From Bacillota bacterium (lineage in GTDB: Bacteria; Bacillota; Clostridia; Oscillospirales; QAMX01): a DNA stretch of 5,928 nucleotides. Shown piece by piece: positions 4,993 to 5,928 of this stretch (position 1 is the first letter of the stretch; the number at the start of each line of letters is the position of its first letter). The notes beneath the pieces were generated by a model, which was not told the origin of the DNA, did not search any database, and saw only the letters and a program-made list of their open reading frames with translations. The stretch spans positions 1-5,928 of the forward strand of contig JAKPBM010000050.1 in NCBI GenBank assembly GCA_029778935.1. The letters are read 5' to 3'. Made by a program: the position numbers and the translations under genes.

Positions 4993-5928
4993 GCCAAATC
5001 CTCCAGTATGCGCCGGTTTTCGGCGATGATGCAGTAGTCGGCGTCGTCGGTCAGCGTCTGCACGCCGGAAGTCTGGAACATCTCCACTTCATACCCGCCG
5101 CGGCAGAGCTGGTCCTGGGTGGGAAGGTAGCCTTCGTCCCCGTTGGTGCAGCCCAGACAAAGAGTGTGGGCAAAGGGGCTTGCCTGCCGGAGCCTGAGGG
5201 AGATTTCGGAGAAAAACTCAAAGGGGAAGGGCACAAAGGCCACCGGGCCAACGGCCAGAACCGTCTGGTCAAAAACGAAGTGGGTTTCCCTGGGCAAGCC
5301 GTTTTGGTAGGCCTGGATGATGTTTTTGTAGTAGGTGATTTTGCGCAGGTCGATGTTGACCGCCCCCGCCCGGTTCAGGCGCTCAAACTCTCTTTGCGCC
5401 GTTTCCAGATCCAGCACGGGCTTATAGGGCAGGCGCACCTGGCCGGTTTTGACCGAAAGCTTAACATCGCGATACTCCCGGATGCGCCGGTAGATTTTTA
5501 CGGCGTCCAGCGCCGCCAATCCGCCCAGCTCCAAAGCGTAGGCAAGGCTGCCCACGGTTTTGCCGTTGGAAAGCCGGGGGCCGACGTCGCCCTCGGCGCC
5601 GTTAAAAAAGCAGGTAAGCGCACCCGTTTCCGCTTCCAGCCGGTCGATCATGGGGCCGGCCCAGTCCCGGGTGATTTCGTAGTTCAGCCCGCAGGCGGTG
5701 CAGTGGGCGCCGTAGTGGATGAGGTTGGCAATCGGCTTGCCGCCGGGTTCTTTCAGGGCGACGACCGTCATGGCCGGGTCGTAACAGCCCCAGGGGTTCT
5801 GGCCCAGCACGACGCGGTTCTGTATTGTCAGTTCCCGGCGGTTGATGCCGACCTTGCTTTCGCCCTCCGCCACGCCCAGAAGGGCCGGCCGCAGGGCGGA
5901 AACGGCGCTTTTGGCCGCCGAAACGGTT
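4980..5928 (-). CDS. neutral/alkaline non-lysosomal ceramidase N-terminal family protein, 5' end outside window
   Basis: The frame is open from the right edge to the TAG at 4982-4980, giving 315 residues. A GTG at 5873-5871 lies in the middle of an uninterrupted frame (upstream residues include SALRPALLGV), so it is a valine codon and not the start. Roughly the first 100 or more residues are missing, judged from a usual length near 430. Family features: GINRRE near the visible N-terminus; HYGAHCTACG with a His at 5705-5703 that fits the family's zinc ligand; ITRDWAG (Asp codon at 5666-5664); CFFNGAEGDVGP (about 5577-5612), the GA-x-GDV-x-P signature; FPFEFFSEISLRLR (about 5190-5232), in the place of the family's conserved Glu segment; and TNGDEGYLPT...GGYEVEMF near the C-terminus. 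Characterised members hydrolyse the amide bond of ceramide with zinc; small bacterial members such as this have unknown substrates. The residue before the conserved Asp is Arg, where characterised ceramidases have the catalytic Ser, so ceramide cleavage should not be assumed. It is coupled to the aminotransferase gene. Cell location cannot be judged without the N-terminus. Confidence 0.82.
   Translation of the reverse strand, partial: TVSAAKSAVSALRPALLGVAEGESKVGINRRELTIQNRVVLGQNPWGCYDPAMTVVALKEPGGKPIANLIHYGAHCTACGLNYEITRDWAGPMIDRLEAETGALTCFFNGAEGDVGPRLSNGKTVGSLAYALELGGLAALDAVKIYRRIREYRDVKLSVKTGQVRLPYKPVLDLETAQREFERLNRAGAVNIDLRKITYYKNIIQAYQNGLPRETHFVFDQTVLAVGPVAFVPFPFEFFSEISLRLRQASPFAHTLCLGCTNGDEGYLPTQDQLCRGGYEVEMFQTSGVQTLTDDADYCIIAENRRILEDLACTE
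4999..5004 (-). promoter_or_regulatory. ribosome binding site of the aminotransferase gene
   Basis: On the minus strand GGAGGA lies 6 nt before the ATG whose first base is at 4992. It sits inside the last codons of the ceramidase-like gene. It fixes the start at 4992 and supports translational coupling of the pair. Confidence 0.85.

Noticed and set aside
5871..5873. GTG as the start of the ceramidase-like gene
   Set aside because: The frame continues without a stop to the window edge with sensible protein sequence, and the family needs more N-terminal residues. It is an internal valine codon.

Overview
The window looks like a carbohydrate-utilisation region of a fairly GC-rich bacterium. Strong purine-rich ribosome binding sites, a textbook TTTACA-N17-TATAAT promoter, and a hairpin terminator with A and T tails suggest a Firmicutes-type organism (an anaerobic clostridial or Paenibacillus-like lineage). 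That taxonomic guess is inferred from family resemblance and signal style and is not firm.

Layout. Positions 1-233 carry no convincing gene but are packed with inverted repeats, ending in a long GC hairpin (200-228) that probably terminates an upstream transcript. A strong promoter (234-262) follows at once. It drives a two-gene plus-strand operon: a cytoplasmic BNR/Asp-box sialidase-superfamily beta-propeller protein (309-1556) and, 48 nt later, a complete GH42 beta-galactosidase (1605-3605). The 220-nt spacer after it contains an A-tract/stem/T-tract bidirectional terminator (3738-3776).

From the other side comes a minus-strand operon. First is the C-terminal part of a protein of the neutral/alkaline non-lysosomal ceramidase N-terminal family (4980-5928, N-terminus outside the window). 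It overlaps by 13 nt a DegT/DnrJ/EryC1/StrS-type PLP aminotransferase (3826-4992). The two operons converge on the shared terminator.

How the genes may work together (inference): none of the three complete proteins has a visible signal peptide, so they should act in the cytosol on imported oligosaccharides. The propeller protein and the galactosidase would trim sugars. The ceramidase-like amidohydrolase and the coupled aminotransferase form a plausible N-deacylation plus amino-group-transfer pair, for instance on an acylated amino sugar. The most distinctive observations are the hairpin-dense leader region, a Cys/His cluster inside the sialidase-like protein, the altered zinc-site pattern in the GH42 enzyme, the departure of the ceramidase-like protein from the classical Ser-Asp motif, and the tight ceramidase-like/aminotransferase coupling. 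No CRISPR array, tRNA, rRNA, insertion sequence or phage gene was seen.
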